Of a DNA stretch of 5,825 nt, positions 1 through 5,825 are shown piece after piece (the first letter of the stretch is position 1; every line of letters starts with the position of its first letter). The notes beneath the pieces are model-generated. The model searched no databases. It worked only from the letters and a program-made list of their open reading frames with translations, and was not told where the DNA came from. Location of the stretch: assembly GCA_014380505.1 (NCBI GenBank), contig JACMJT010000540.1, positions 1-5,825 on the forward strand, given 5' to 3'. Position numbers and translations under genes: made by a program. This DNA comes from Hyphomicrobiales bacterium. Lineage in GTDB: Bacteria > Pseudomonadota > Alphaproteobacteria > Rhizobiales > Aestuariivirgaceae.

Positions 1-1
1 G

Positions 2-532
2 CGCTACGGCCTGCCCCTGCGCTCGTCCAACTTCAGCGGCTCGAACATTCCGGATTTCGCTTCGGGATTTGAATCGGCCAATGCCGTGTTCGCGGCCCTC
101 AGCGCCGGGTCCAATCTGCTGATGCATGCGGCGGGTTGGGTCGAAGGCGGCCTCTGCGCTTCCTACGAAAAATTCGTGCTCGATTGCGAAATCGTGCAAA
201 CCATGTCGCATATGCTGGAACCCGTCAAGGTCGACGCCGATACACTGGCGCTCGATGAAATCGCGGGAGTGGGCCCCGGCGGGCATTTCTTCGGCACGGA
301 ACGCACTATCGCCACTGTCGAGACGGCCTTCTACCGCCCGTTGATTTCCACGACGCAGAATTATGGCGCCTGGATGGAAGCAGGCGGCAAAAACGCCACC
401 GACCGCGCCACGGCCATCTGGCAGGAGGCGTTGAATTGCTACACCGAACCCGCCATCGATCCCGGTATCCGCGAGGCGCTTGAGGCGTTCGTGGCGAAGC
501 GCCGGGAAGACGGCGGCGCGCCAATCGATTGA
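2..532 (+). CDS. Trimethylamine methyltransferase (MttB) superfamily protein, C-terminal part
   Basis: This frame is open from the left edge to the TGA at 530-532, giving 176 residues of a protein whose N-terminal part lies outside the window. The MttB superfamily (COG5598) transfers a methyl group from a methylated amine, often a quaternary amine, to a cognate corrinoid protein in the cytoplasm. Family-like stretches are the glycine- and serine-rich beginning, 'AGSNLLMHAAGWVEGGL', 'SYEKFVLDCEI', 'LALDEIAGVGPGGHFF' and the late 'YGAWMEAGGKNATDRA' segment. The family is near 480-500 residues, so roughly two thirds are missing. True MttB has pyrrolysine near residue 334, probably just before the visible part, so I cannot see whether this is a Pyl enzyme. 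No in-frame TAG occurs in the visible part, and a non-Pyl homologue acting on a betaine is more likely in such bacteria. It ends seven bases before the downstream flavoprotein gene, so the two are probably co-transcribed. Family assignment is fairly sure; the substrate is unknown. Confidence 0.85.
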   Translation, partial: RYGLPLRSSNFSGSNIPDFASGFESANAVFAALSAGSNLLMHAAGWVEGGLCASYEKFVLDCEIVQTMSHMLEPVKVDADTLALDEIAGVGPGGHFFGTERTIATVETAFYRPLISTTQNYGAWMEAGGKNATDRATAIWQEALNCYTEPAIDPGIREALEAFVAKRREDGGAPID

Positions 533-535
533 GGG
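531..535 (+). promoter_or_regulatory. Ribosome binding site of the flavoprotein gene
   Basis: GAGGG overlaps the TGA stop of the upstream methyltransferase and lies four bases before the ATG at 540. It supports that ATG over the in-frame TTG at 480, which would overlap the upstream gene by about 50 bases. The arrangement suggests translational coupling. Confidence 0.6.
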
Positions 536-539
536 TCTC

Positions 540-2507
540 ATGTCCGAGCAATTTCCCGCCCTGTTCACGCCGCTGCCACTTCGCCACAAAACGCTGCGCA
601 ACCGCATCGTGTTCGGCGCGCATACGGCCAATATGTCGGAGATGGGCCTGCCCGGTGAACGCCATCGCGGTTACTATGAAGAGCGAGCGCGGGGTGGTGC
701 CGCGATGATCGTGGTGGAGCCCGTGCCGGTGCATCGCACGGCTGTTCTGACGCGCGGCAATTTCCGCCATTCGACCGACGAGATCATTCCGCATTTCCGC
801 AAAATCACCGATGCGGTGCATAGCCATGGCGCGGTCATCTGCCACCAGCTTTATCATGTGGGCCAGCATGGCGATTTCGATAATTCCTATGAACCCAACT
901 GGTCGCCATCGGGGCTTCCGTCATTTCACGATTCCGATGGCAGCCACAAAATGACCGAGGCCGAGATCGAGGAGATCATCGAAGGTTTCGTGCAGGCCGC
1001 GCGGCGCGCCAAGGAATCAGGCTTCGACGGCATCGAACTTTTTGCCGCATATAATGCGATCATTGATCAGTTCTGGCTGCCCTTCAACAATCGGCGCGAC
1101 GACAGATGGGGCGGCTCCTTCGACAACCGCATGCGCTTCTCGCGCATCATCATGGAACGCATCCGCAAGATGGCGGGCGAAGATTTTATCATCGGCCTTG
1201 CCGTCAACATGGACCCGACCAGCGCTGTGTCCCAAACGACCGAACAACTGCAAGAAATCGTGGCTTGGCATGACACGCGCCAGCTCATGGATTATGTGAC
1301 CTGCGGCACGGGGAGCTATTTTGCCCACCAAGGGATCATTCCCAACGTCTTTTTCGCCGACAAGCTGGGCGCGCCACATGCCGAAGCACTCAAACAGGTG
1401 GTGAAGCACGCCAAGGTGCAATGCGAAAGCCACATCCGCACGCCGGAAAACGCCAATCAGGTGGTGGCTTCCGGCCAGGCCGACATGGTGTCGATCGTGC
1501 GTGGTCAGATCGCCGATCCCCATCTTGCCAACAAGGCGCGCGAAGGGCGCCCGGAAGATATCCGCCCGTGCCTCTCCTGCAACCAGATGTGCTGGGGCAG
1601 GCGGTCGCGCGATTACTGGATTTCATGCCTCATCAACCCGAGTGCTGGCCGCGAGTTCGAATGGGGCGGCGACCGCTTCACGCCGGCGGCGAAACCCAAA
1701 ACCGTGCTGGTGGTAGGCGGCGGGGTCGCGGGCCTTGAAGCAGCGCGCGTTGCAGCCGAGCGCGGGCACCGGGTGACATTGGTGGAGGCCTCCGACAAGC
1801 TTGGCGGGCAGTTCCGGCTCGCCGGCTTGCAGCCACGGCGCCAGCAGATCACCGATTTTCTCGATTGGTATGAGCGCCAGCTCGGCAAGTTGCAGGTGAC
1901 AGTCAAACTCAACGCGCCATGGGACGCCTCGGAGGTGAAAACCTTCGGCGCGGATGAGGTCATCATCGCCACCGGATCGCAGCCCGATGGCAAGGGCTTC
2001 CAACGAGCCCTGCCGGAACTTGAGGCACTGCCCGGTCTTGAGCGCGGCAATGTCTGGAGTGCCGAGGATGTGATGAGCCGCACCGCCCGCTTGGGCAAAC
2101 GGGTGCTCGTGCTGGATGAAACAGCGAACTGGAAGGGCGGTGGCACGGCGCTGCATCTGGCGGAAGCGGGACATGATGTAACAATCGTAACGCCGGCTGC
2201 TTCGGTGATGCTGGAAATGGCGCGCACCCATGCCGAGGTCAATCTGCGCGTTCGGCTACGGCAGTTGGGCGTGAAACTCAAAACCGAGGCGGCGGTGCGC
2301 GAATGGCACGGCGATGGCGCCACGGTCTTTTGCTTCGGCGGGCCAGACGAGCGGATTCCGGCGGATTCGCTGGTGATCGCCGCCACCAATGTTTCCGAAA
2401 GCGCCATTGCCGAAGAACTTGGCGTTCCGGCAATCGGTGACGCCATAGCCGCGCGCACGGCGGTGATGGCGATTTACGAGGGCCGTAAGCTGGCGATGCA
2501 ACTATGA
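540..2507 (+). CDS. FMN / 4Fe-4S / dinucleotide-binding oxidoreductase, old yellow enzyme family (TMADH / N-methylproline demethylase-like)
   Basis: The 655-residue protein has the three-part layout of trimethylamine dehydrogenase, 2,4-dienoyl-CoA reductase and StcD-type N-methylproline demethylases. An FMN-binding TIM barrel spans about residues 5-340, with 'NRRDDRWGGSFDNRMRF' at 184-200 and 'RGQIADPHLANK' at 321-332. A 4Fe-4S site follows, with Cys344, Cys347, Cys351 and Cys363 spaced C-x2-C-x3-C-x11-C. The C-terminal half has a Rossmann motif (GGGVAG at 393-398, 'VTLVEASDKLGGQF' after it), 'EVIIATGSQP' at 473-482, a second nucleotide-binding region at about 520-550 and a closing 'IGDA' at 632-635. 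It probably demethylates a secondary or tertiary amine oxidatively, releasing formaldehyde in the cytoplasm. The adjacent MttB-like gene favours an N-methyl substrate over an enoyl-CoA. The barrel motif 'ELFAAYN' (166-172) lacks the histidine pair of many relatives. The ATG at 540 was chosen because GAGGG precedes it. Family is certain; dienoyl-CoA or other enoate reduction remains possible. Confidence 0.9.
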   Translation: MSEQFPALFTPLPLRHKTLRNRIVFGAHTANMSEMGLPGERHRGYYEERARGGAAMIVVEPVPVHRTAVLTRGNFRHSTDEIIPHFRKITDAVHSHGAVICHQLYHVGQHGDFDNSYEPNWSPSGLPSFHDSDGSHKMTEAEIEEIIEGFVQAARRAKESGFDGIELFAAYNAIIDQFWLPFNNRRDDRWGGSFDNRMRFSRIIMERIRKMAGEDFIIGLAVNMDPTSAVSQTTEQLQEIVAWHDTRQLMDYVTCGTGSYFAHQGIIPNVFFADKLGAPHAEALKQVVKHAKVQCESHIRTPENANQVVASGQADMVSIVRGQIADPHLANKAREGRPEDIRPCLSCNQMCWGRRSRDYWISCLINPSAGREFEWGGDRFTPAAKPKTVLVVGGGVAGLEAARVAAERGHRVTLVEASDKLGGQFRLAGLQPRRQQITDFLDWYERQLGKLQVTVKLNAPWDASEVKTFGADEVIIATGSQPDGKGFQRALPELEALPGLERGNVWSAEDVMSRTARLGKRVLVLDETANWKGGGTALHLAEAGHDVTIVTPAASVMLEMARTHAEVNLRVRLRQLGVKLKTEAAVREWHGDGATVFCFGGPDERIPADSLVIAATNVSESAIAEELGVPAIGDAIAARTAVMAIYEGRKLAMQL

Positions 2508-2520
2508 GTTAAATGACAGC

Positions 2521-2550
2521 TTGACGGTCACCGGTGTTTTTGGGTCAAAT
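2521..2550 (+). promoter_or_regulatory. Candidate sigma70-type promoter for the unknown gene and the sugar block
   Basis: TTGACG at 2521-2526 matches five of six bases of the -35 consensus. TCAAAT at 2545-2550 matches four of six of the -10 consensus, with an 18-base spacer. A start about seven bases after the -10 falls on the ATG at 2557, which would make the transcript leaderless. It lies in the only gap in the window longer than 25 bases. The -10 match is weak, so this is a candidate only. Confidence 0.4.
2529..2536. repeat. Eight-base perfect palindrome inside the candidate promoter spacer
   Basis: CACCGGTG is its own reverse complement and lies between the candidate -35 and -10 boxes, where an operator would act. 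The symmetry does not extend beyond eight bases, and palindromes of this length are common in GC-rich DNA, so an operator role is only a suggestion. Confidence 0.2.
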
Positions 2551-2556
2551 GCCCGT

Positions 2557-3342
2557 ATGACTATCGCATTCCGCACCGCCGACACATTCGCGGCACATGC
2601 CGTTTGCGCCGCAGCCGGGTTCCGCGACGGATTGCGGGCGGCGCAATTCTATGTGCGCGATCTCTCCCATGCCGATGGCGGCCGCACACGGGACCGGCGC
2701 AACGTCACATTCCTGTCGAGCGTTGTTGCGCGGCTTGCCCGGCTCGCCGATTGGCTGATGACGTCGGGCGCCAACGCGGCCATCTCGCTTCTGCTGCCCT
2801 CCTGGCGCAAGCTGCCCTCGCCTTTTGCTCCGGGCATGATGGGTGAGGTGGCTGAGGCGGTGCGCCGCAACAGCTTGTTGCACAATCCGCTTTTCAACGC
2901 TTACTTCTTCCGCGCCGCGATTCAAATTATCGGGTACTATTCGGAGCCGCCTTATCTGGTGCTGGAACACCGCATCGACGCGGCCCGCCGGTTGCTGGCG
3001 CAGAATGAGCCGGTGCAGGCCCCCGATACTGAAACCGGTTTTCTGGCGCGGGTTCTTCTTGCTCTTGCCGACACGGCCCCTGTCGCCAAAGTGGGACGAC
3101 CCCGTTCCGCGCACCGGCTTTTCGAGGAGATCGAACCCAATATCGCAGTGGCCGCGACGTCCTGCGTCGCGTTGTTGCTGGCGGGGCAGGGCTTGCCCAT
3201 GAAAAATTTCGATGAAGACGCGTTCTTCGCCATCACCGGTGCCTTGATCCTGCCGCGCCTCAAAGCCATTTCCATGCTGATCGGCAGGCGGGACGTAGCT
3301 GGTCTGGCGCAGGAGCTGGCAGAGATAAGGGCGATGTATTGA
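2557..3342 (+). CDS. Unrecognised 261-residue protein, predicted mostly alpha-helical
   Basis: I do not recognise this protein. The frame is clearly coding: third positions are GC-rich throughout, there are no interruptions, and it fits tightly before the isomerase gene. The ATG at 2557 gives 261 residues; an in-frame TTG at 2521 would add 12 but coincides with the candidate -35 box and has no Shine-Dalgarno before it. No signal peptide is evident. Visible features are a basic stretch at 43-48 (RTRDRR), an aromatic and hydrophobic region at 112-134 (including '[16 protein letters not shown]'), a helical '[13 protein letters not shown]' at 139-151, a hydrophobic run at about 195-210 and a hydrophobic C-terminal helix region at about 223-243. 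The two hydrophobic stretches are short and could be buried helices as easily as membrane segments. No catalytic motif, zinc-binding cluster or helix-turn-helix was recognised. Its position before the isomerase, carbonic anhydrase and kinase suggests a shared transcript but not a function. Confidence 0.75.
   Translation: MTIAFRTADTFAAHAVCAAAGFRDGLRAAQFYVRDLSHADGGRTRDRRNVTFLSSVVARLARLADWLMTSGANAAISLLLPSWRKLPSPFAPGMMGEVAEAVRRNSLLHNPLFNAYFFRAAIQIIGYYSEPPYLVLEHRIDAARRLLAQNEPVQAPDTETGFLARVLLALADTAPVAKVGRPRSAHRLFEEIEPNIAVAATSCVALLLAGQGLPMKNFDEDAFFAITGALILPRLKAISMLIGRRDVAGLAQELAEIRAMY
3326..3331 (+). promoter_or_regulatory. Shine-Dalgarno-like TAAGGG favouring an alternative TTG start of the isomerase
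   Basis: This motif lies inside the end of the unknown gene, seven bases before a TTG at 3339 that overlaps the upstream stop as TTGA. It is better spaced for the TTG than for the ATG at 3354, whose own upstream signal (GAGTGG at 3341-3346) is weak. Confidence 0.35.
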
Positions 3343-3353
3343 GTGGCTCCGCC

Positions 3354-3797
3354 ATGAAAATCGCGCTCGGTGGCGACAGTGCGGGAAAGCCTCTCATCGA
3401 TGTAATCGAGGCCCATCTCAAGACAAAGCCCGGCCTCGCGGTTACCAACTTCAGCCAGCAGGGTTATTATGCCGATTTGGCGGGCACTGTCGCCTCCGCG
3501 GTCAAGGCGGGTGACTATGACCGCGCCATCCTGTGCTGTGGCACCGGCATCGGCGTTTCTATCGCCGCCAACAAGGTGCCGGGCATCCGGGCGGCACTCA
3601 CCCATGACACTTATTCCGCTGAGCGGGCGGCCAAATCCAACAATGCCCAGATCATCACCATGGGAGCGCGCGTCATCGGGCCCGACCTTGCTAAAGCCAT
3701 TGTTGACACTTGGCTCGCATCCGACTTCGATCCCAAGGGAGCTTCGGCGGCCAATGTCGCGGCAATTGACAGGCTCGATTCCAAACATAACAAATAA
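3354..3797 (+). CDS. rpiB: RpiB/LacAB-family sugar-phosphate isomerase (ribose-5-phosphate or tetrose-phosphate type)
   Basis: The 147-residue protein has the full length of the RpiB/LacAB family, which interconverts aldose and ketose phosphates in the cytoplasm. It begins '[14 protein letters not shown]', and the active-site loop '[20 protein letters not shown]' at 61-80 contains the catalytic cysteine (Cys62) and the anion-binding GTG. '[10 protein letters not shown]' at 83-92 brings His84, followed by '[15 protein letters not shown]' at 95-109. The usual DHAG near the N-terminus is DSAG here (Asp8, Ser9). From memory, this version is seen in Brucella-type D-erythrose-4-phosphate isomerase (EryI) and related D-erythrulose-4-phosphate isomerases, so a tetrose phosphate may be the real substrate. 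The nearby FGGY kinase supports a sugar or polyol pathway. I placed the start at ATG 3354 because the family normally opens with M-K-I-A; TTG 3339 would add five residues (MSGSA), overlap the previous stop and has the better ribosome site. Family is certain, substrate is not. Confidence 0.93.
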   Translation: MKIALGGDSAGKPLIDVIEAHLKTKPGLAVTNFSQQGYYADLAGTVASAVKAGDYDRAILCCGTGIGVSIAANKVPGIRAALTHDTYSAERAAKSNNAQIITMGARVIGPDLAKAIVDTWLASDFDPKGASAANVAAIDRLDSKHNK

Positions 3798-3807
3798 ACG
3801 CGCTGAC

Positions 3808-3811
3808 GGAG
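3808..3811 (+). promoter_or_regulatory. Ribosome binding site of the carbonic anhydrase gene
   Basis: GGAG lies six bases before the ATG at 3818 in the 20-base gap after the isomerase stop, which supports that start and co-transcription with the isomerase. Confidence 0.55.
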
Positions 3812-3817
3812 TTTTGA

Positions 3818-4450
3818 ATGCCCCTGCCCAAACGCCTGCTGGAGGGATATGCCAATTTTCGCCAGGGACGCTATGCGTCCGAGGCGGAGCGCTATCGCAA
3901 GCTGGGCGAAGGTTCGCAGAAGCCCTCGGTCATGATGATCGCCTGTTGCGATTCGAGAGCGGCTCCCGAAACCATATTCGATGCGGGCCCCGGAGAGATA
4001 TTCGTGGTCCGCAATGTCGCCAATCTGGTGCCGCCCTATACGCCCGACGGCGGGCATCACGCCACCAGTGCTGCGCTGGAGTTCGCGGTCCTGTCATTGG
4101 GTGTGCGGGACATTATCGTCATGGGCCATGGCCGGTGCGGCGGCATACGCACGGCGATTGAGCCGGCAAGCCCCCTCAGCCACACGGATTTCATTGGAAG
4201 CTGGATGCGGGCCATCAAGGATGTGGCCCGGGCCGTCCCCCATGAAGACGCGGGCAACGCCGAGGCCTATGAGCGTCACATCGAGCGCGCCTCAATCGAG
4301 CATTCGCTTGCCAATCTCCGCACCTTTCCGTGGATCAGAATGAAGGAAAACCGCAAGGAATTGTCTATCCATGGCGCATGGTTCGATATTTCAATGGGCG
4401 AATTGCATGTCCATGATGCAGAATCCTTCGGCTGGCAGCTTGTCGCCTGA
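3818..4450 (+). CDS. Beta-class carbonic anhydrase
   Basis: The 210-residue protein matches the beta carbonic anhydrase family in length and motifs; these enzymes interconvert CO2 and bicarbonate with a zinc ion. The zinc ligands are visible as Cys44, His104 and Cys107, in 'ACCDSR' (42-47) and 'GHGRCGG' (103-109). The Asp45-Arg47 dyad of the CxDxR motif is intact. 'VVRNVANLVPPY' at 63-74 and 'TSAALEFAVLSLGVRDIIVMGH' (83-104) are also typical. The C-terminal 'HGAWFDISMGELHV' is the usual end strand, where the protein says something like 'G.W.d...G.l'. No signal peptide is present, so it is cytoplasmic. The start is supported by GGAG six bases upstream. The gene sits 20 bases after the isomerase and 23 before the kinase, which is unusual company. 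It may supply bicarbonate or handle CO2 from a decarboxylating step, but nothing in the sequence shows this. Confidence 0.96.
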   Translation: MPLPKRLLEGYANFRQGRYASEAERYRKLGEGSQKPSVMMIACCDSRAAPETIFDAGPGEIFVVRNVANLVPPYTPDGGHHATSAALEFAVLSLGVRDIIVMGHGRCGGIRTAIEPASPLSHTDFIGSWMRAIKDVARAVPHEDAGNAEAYERHIERASIEHSLANLRTFPWIRMKENRKELSIHGAWFDISMGELHVHDAESFGWQLVA

Positions 4451-4462
4451 CCGCTCGGCGTT

Positions 4463-4467
4463 AAGGA
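4463..4467 (+). promoter_or_regulatory. Ribosome binding site of the FGGY kinase gene
   Basis: AAGGA lies six bases before the ATG at 4474 and selects it over the out-of-frame ATG at 4467. Confidence 0.6.
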
Positions 4468-4473
4468 TGGCGC

Positions 4474-5825
4474 ATGTCTTATGTCATCGGAATTGACGGC
4501 GGAACCGAGAGCATCCGCGCCTTTGTATTCGATCTCGATGGGCGCGTCGTAGCATCGCACGCTTCGCCGTATGCTACGGAATTTCCGCAACCCACGTGGG
4601 CTGAGCAAAATCCCGAAGATTGGTGGTCTGGCCTCGGCACATCAGTGAAGGGTGCCGTGGCCAAGGCCAGAGTGTTGCCTGGCGATATCATCGCCATGAC
4701 CGTCGATACCACGTGCTGTTCGGTGGTGGCGCTGGAGGACGGCGGTAAACCCTTGCGCCCTTGCATGATCTGGATGGATGTGCGCTCGGCGAAAGAGGCC
4801 GATGATGTGGCGGCAACGAAGGATGCAGCCTTGCGTGTCAATGGCGGCGGTGCAGGCCCTGTGTCGGCGGAGTGGATGATTCCCAAGGCCCTGTGGCTGA
4901 AAAAGCATCAGCCGCATATCTACGATCGTGCGGCGATGGTCGGCGAATATCAGGACTACATCAATCTCAAGCTTACGGGACAATGGGTGGGCTCGCTCGG
5001 CAGCGCGGCGATCCGGTGGCATTTCCAGACCCAACATAGCGGCATTCCACGCAGCCTGCTGAGGACTTTGGGCGTGGCTGATCTCGAGGCCAAGTGGCCG
5101 CAGACGATGCTGCCGCTAGGACAGCCCGTTGGACCTCTGACCAAAGAAGCTGCGGAACATCTGGGACTGAAAGCCGGCACATTAGTGGCGCAGGGTGGTC
5201 CCGATGCTTTCGTAGGCTTGATTGGCCTTGGTGTTACCGAGCCCGGCGAAATGGGGTTGATCACCGGTTCCTCGCATCTCGTTCTTGGTGTCACCGCCAA
5301 GCCGGTTCACAAGGTGGGAGTGTGGGGCACCTATATGGATGCGGTCTATCCGGCCAAGCCGATCATCGAAGGCGGACAGACATCGACAGGATCGGTCATC
5401 GCCTGGTTCAAGCGCCACTTCGCCGAACACATGAGCTTCGAAGCCCTGAATGAGGGAGCAGCGGCGCTGCCGCCGGGTGCTGAAGGGCTTCTGATGCTGG
5501 ACCATTTCCAGGGCAACCGCACACCCCATACGGACGCTTTGTCACGGGGTGCGATTACCGGCCTGACTTTGAAACACACGCAAGCCCATGTGTTCCGCGC
5601 CATCATCGAGGGAATATGTCTTGGCACCAGGCTCATCGTCGATACTTTCGGCGATGCGTTTTCGTCCACACGTATCGTGCTGGCGGGAGGGGCCGCCAAT
5701 TCGGCCCTCTGGCTGCAGATTCACGCCGATACACTGGGCACACCCATCGAGTTGACCGAAGTTCCCGATGCTCCAGCCCTTGGCTCAGCCATCCTCGCAG
5801 CCCATGGCGCGGGGAAGTTCAGGAC
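4474..5825 (+). CDS. FGGY-family carbohydrate kinase, C-terminus cut by the window edge
   Basis: The frame runs from ATG 4474 to the right edge without a stop, giving 450 residues; FGGY kinases are usually about 490-550, so perhaps 50-90 are missing. These cytoplasmic enzymes phosphorylate sugars or polyols with ATP. The N-terminal phosphate loop is 'GIDGGTESIRAFVFD' (6-20). 'TWAEQNPEDWW' (41-51) and 'IWMDVRSAKEA' (99-109) belong to the sugar-binding domain. Asp244 in 'QGGPDAFVG' (240-248) is the likely catalytic base. The second phosphate motif is 'GLITGSSHLVLG' (261-272), and the adenosine motif is 'GGAANSALWLQIHAD' (405-419) followed by 'ALGSAILAAHGAG' (435-447). All key residues seen are intact. 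The sequence style is closest to ribulokinase-like members with GTES in the first loop, rather than glycerol kinase. With the neighbouring RpiB-like enzyme, candidate substrates are a ketopentose, tetrulose or tetritol such as erythritol. AAGGA six bases upstream supports the start. Family is certain, substrate open. Confidence 0.93.
   Translation, partial: MSYVIGIDGGTESIRAFVFDLDGRVVASHASPYATEFPQPTWAEQNPEDWWSGLGTSVKGAVAKARVLPGDIIAMTVDTTCCSVVALEDGGKPLRPCMIWMDVRSAKEADDVAATKDAALRVNGGGAGPVSAEWMIPKALWLKKHQPHIYDRAAMVGEYQDYINLKLTGQWVGSLGSAAIRWHFQTQHSGIPRSLLRTLGVADLEAKWPQTMLPLGQPVGPLTKEAAEHLGLKAGTLVAQGGPDAFVGLIGLGVTEPGEMGLITGSSHLVLGVTAKPVHKVGVWGTYMDAVYPAKPIIEGGQTSTGSVIAWFKRHFAEHMSFEALNEGAAALPPGAEGLLMLDHFQGNRTPHTDALSRGAITGLTLKHTQAHVFRAIIEGICLGTRLIVDTFGDAFSSTRIVLAGGAANSALWLQIHADTLGTPIELTEVPDAPALGSAILAAHGAGKFR

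Noticed and set aside
2..532. A pyrrolysine codon in the MttB-like gene
   Set aside because: No in-frame TAG occurs in the visible part. The expected position is probably just left of the window, so neither presence nor absence can be claimed.
306..869. Minus-strand open frame (187 residues) across the methyltransferase and flavoprotein junction
   Set aside because: Both plus-strand genes are real and the ribosome site and start between them are convincing. The minus product has no recognisable feature.
1613..2458. Long minus-strand open frame (281 residues) opposite the flavoprotein
   Set aside because: The plus strand here encodes intact Rossmann and 'IGDA' motifs. The minus translation is a serine-, arginine- and proline-rich string with no motif, as expected of a mirror frame in GC-rich DNA.
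2508..2556. A transcription terminator after the flavoprotein gene
   Set aside because: The only symmetry is the eight-base CACCGGTG palindrome, which has no loop or stem long enough for a terminator. The short T-run after it is five bases and follows no stable hairpin.
2952..3788. Minus-strand open frame (278 residues) across the unknown gene and the isomerase
   Set aside because: It spans two plus-strand genes, one of them clearly RpiB-like, and shows no family motif of its own.
3469..4161. Plus-strand open frame (230 residues) in another frame across the isomerase and carbonic anhydrase
   Set aside because: It overlaps two genes with intact active-site motifs and reads as low-complexity arginine/proline/serine sequence.

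Overview
The window is a gene-dense, GC-rich stretch with all six recognised genes on the plus strand. The GC-rich third codon positions, the family mix (MttB-like methyltransferase, old-yellow-enzyme demethylase-type flavoprotein, RpiB of the 'DSAG' type, FGGY kinase) and the short Shine-Dalgarno spacings fit an alphaproteobacterium, probably of the Hyphomicrobiales/Rhizobiales type. This is an inference from gene style, not a phylogenetic result. No rRNA, tRNA, CRISPR array, insertion sequence or phage gene was seen.

Layout. (1) Positions 2-532 hold the C-terminal part of a trimethylamine methyltransferase (MttB) superfamily protein, cut by the left edge. (2) Seven bases later, 540-2507 encodes a 655-residue flavin/iron-sulfur/dinucleotide-binding oxidoreductase of the trimethylamine dehydrogenase / 2,4-dienoyl-CoA reductase / N-methylproline demethylase architecture. 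(3) A 49-base gap at 2508-2556 carries a plausible promoter whose predicted start site falls on the ATG of (4) an unrecognised 261-residue protein (2557-3342). (5) A RpiB-like sugar-phosphate isomerase (3354-3797), (6) a beta-class carbonic anhydrase (3818-4450) and (7) an FGGY carbohydrate kinase cut by the right edge (4474-5825) follow with gaps of only 11-23 bases.

How the genes may work together. The first pair looks like an N-methyl catabolism unit: the MttB-type enzyme would take a methyl group from a quaternary amine onto a corrinoid protein, and the flavoprotein would oxidatively remove a methyl from a secondary or tertiary amine. The second block looks like a sugar or polyol pathway: the kinase phosphorylates a ketose or polyol and the isomerase interconverts the phosphorylated sugar. 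The isomerase carries DSAG in place of the usual DHAG, which I recall from four-carbon erythrose/erythrulose-phosphate isomerases. The carbonic anhydrase and the unknown protein have no obvious role in either block. The promoter-like sequence at 2521-2550 may separate the two transcription units, although read-through is possible because no terminator hairpin was seen between them.
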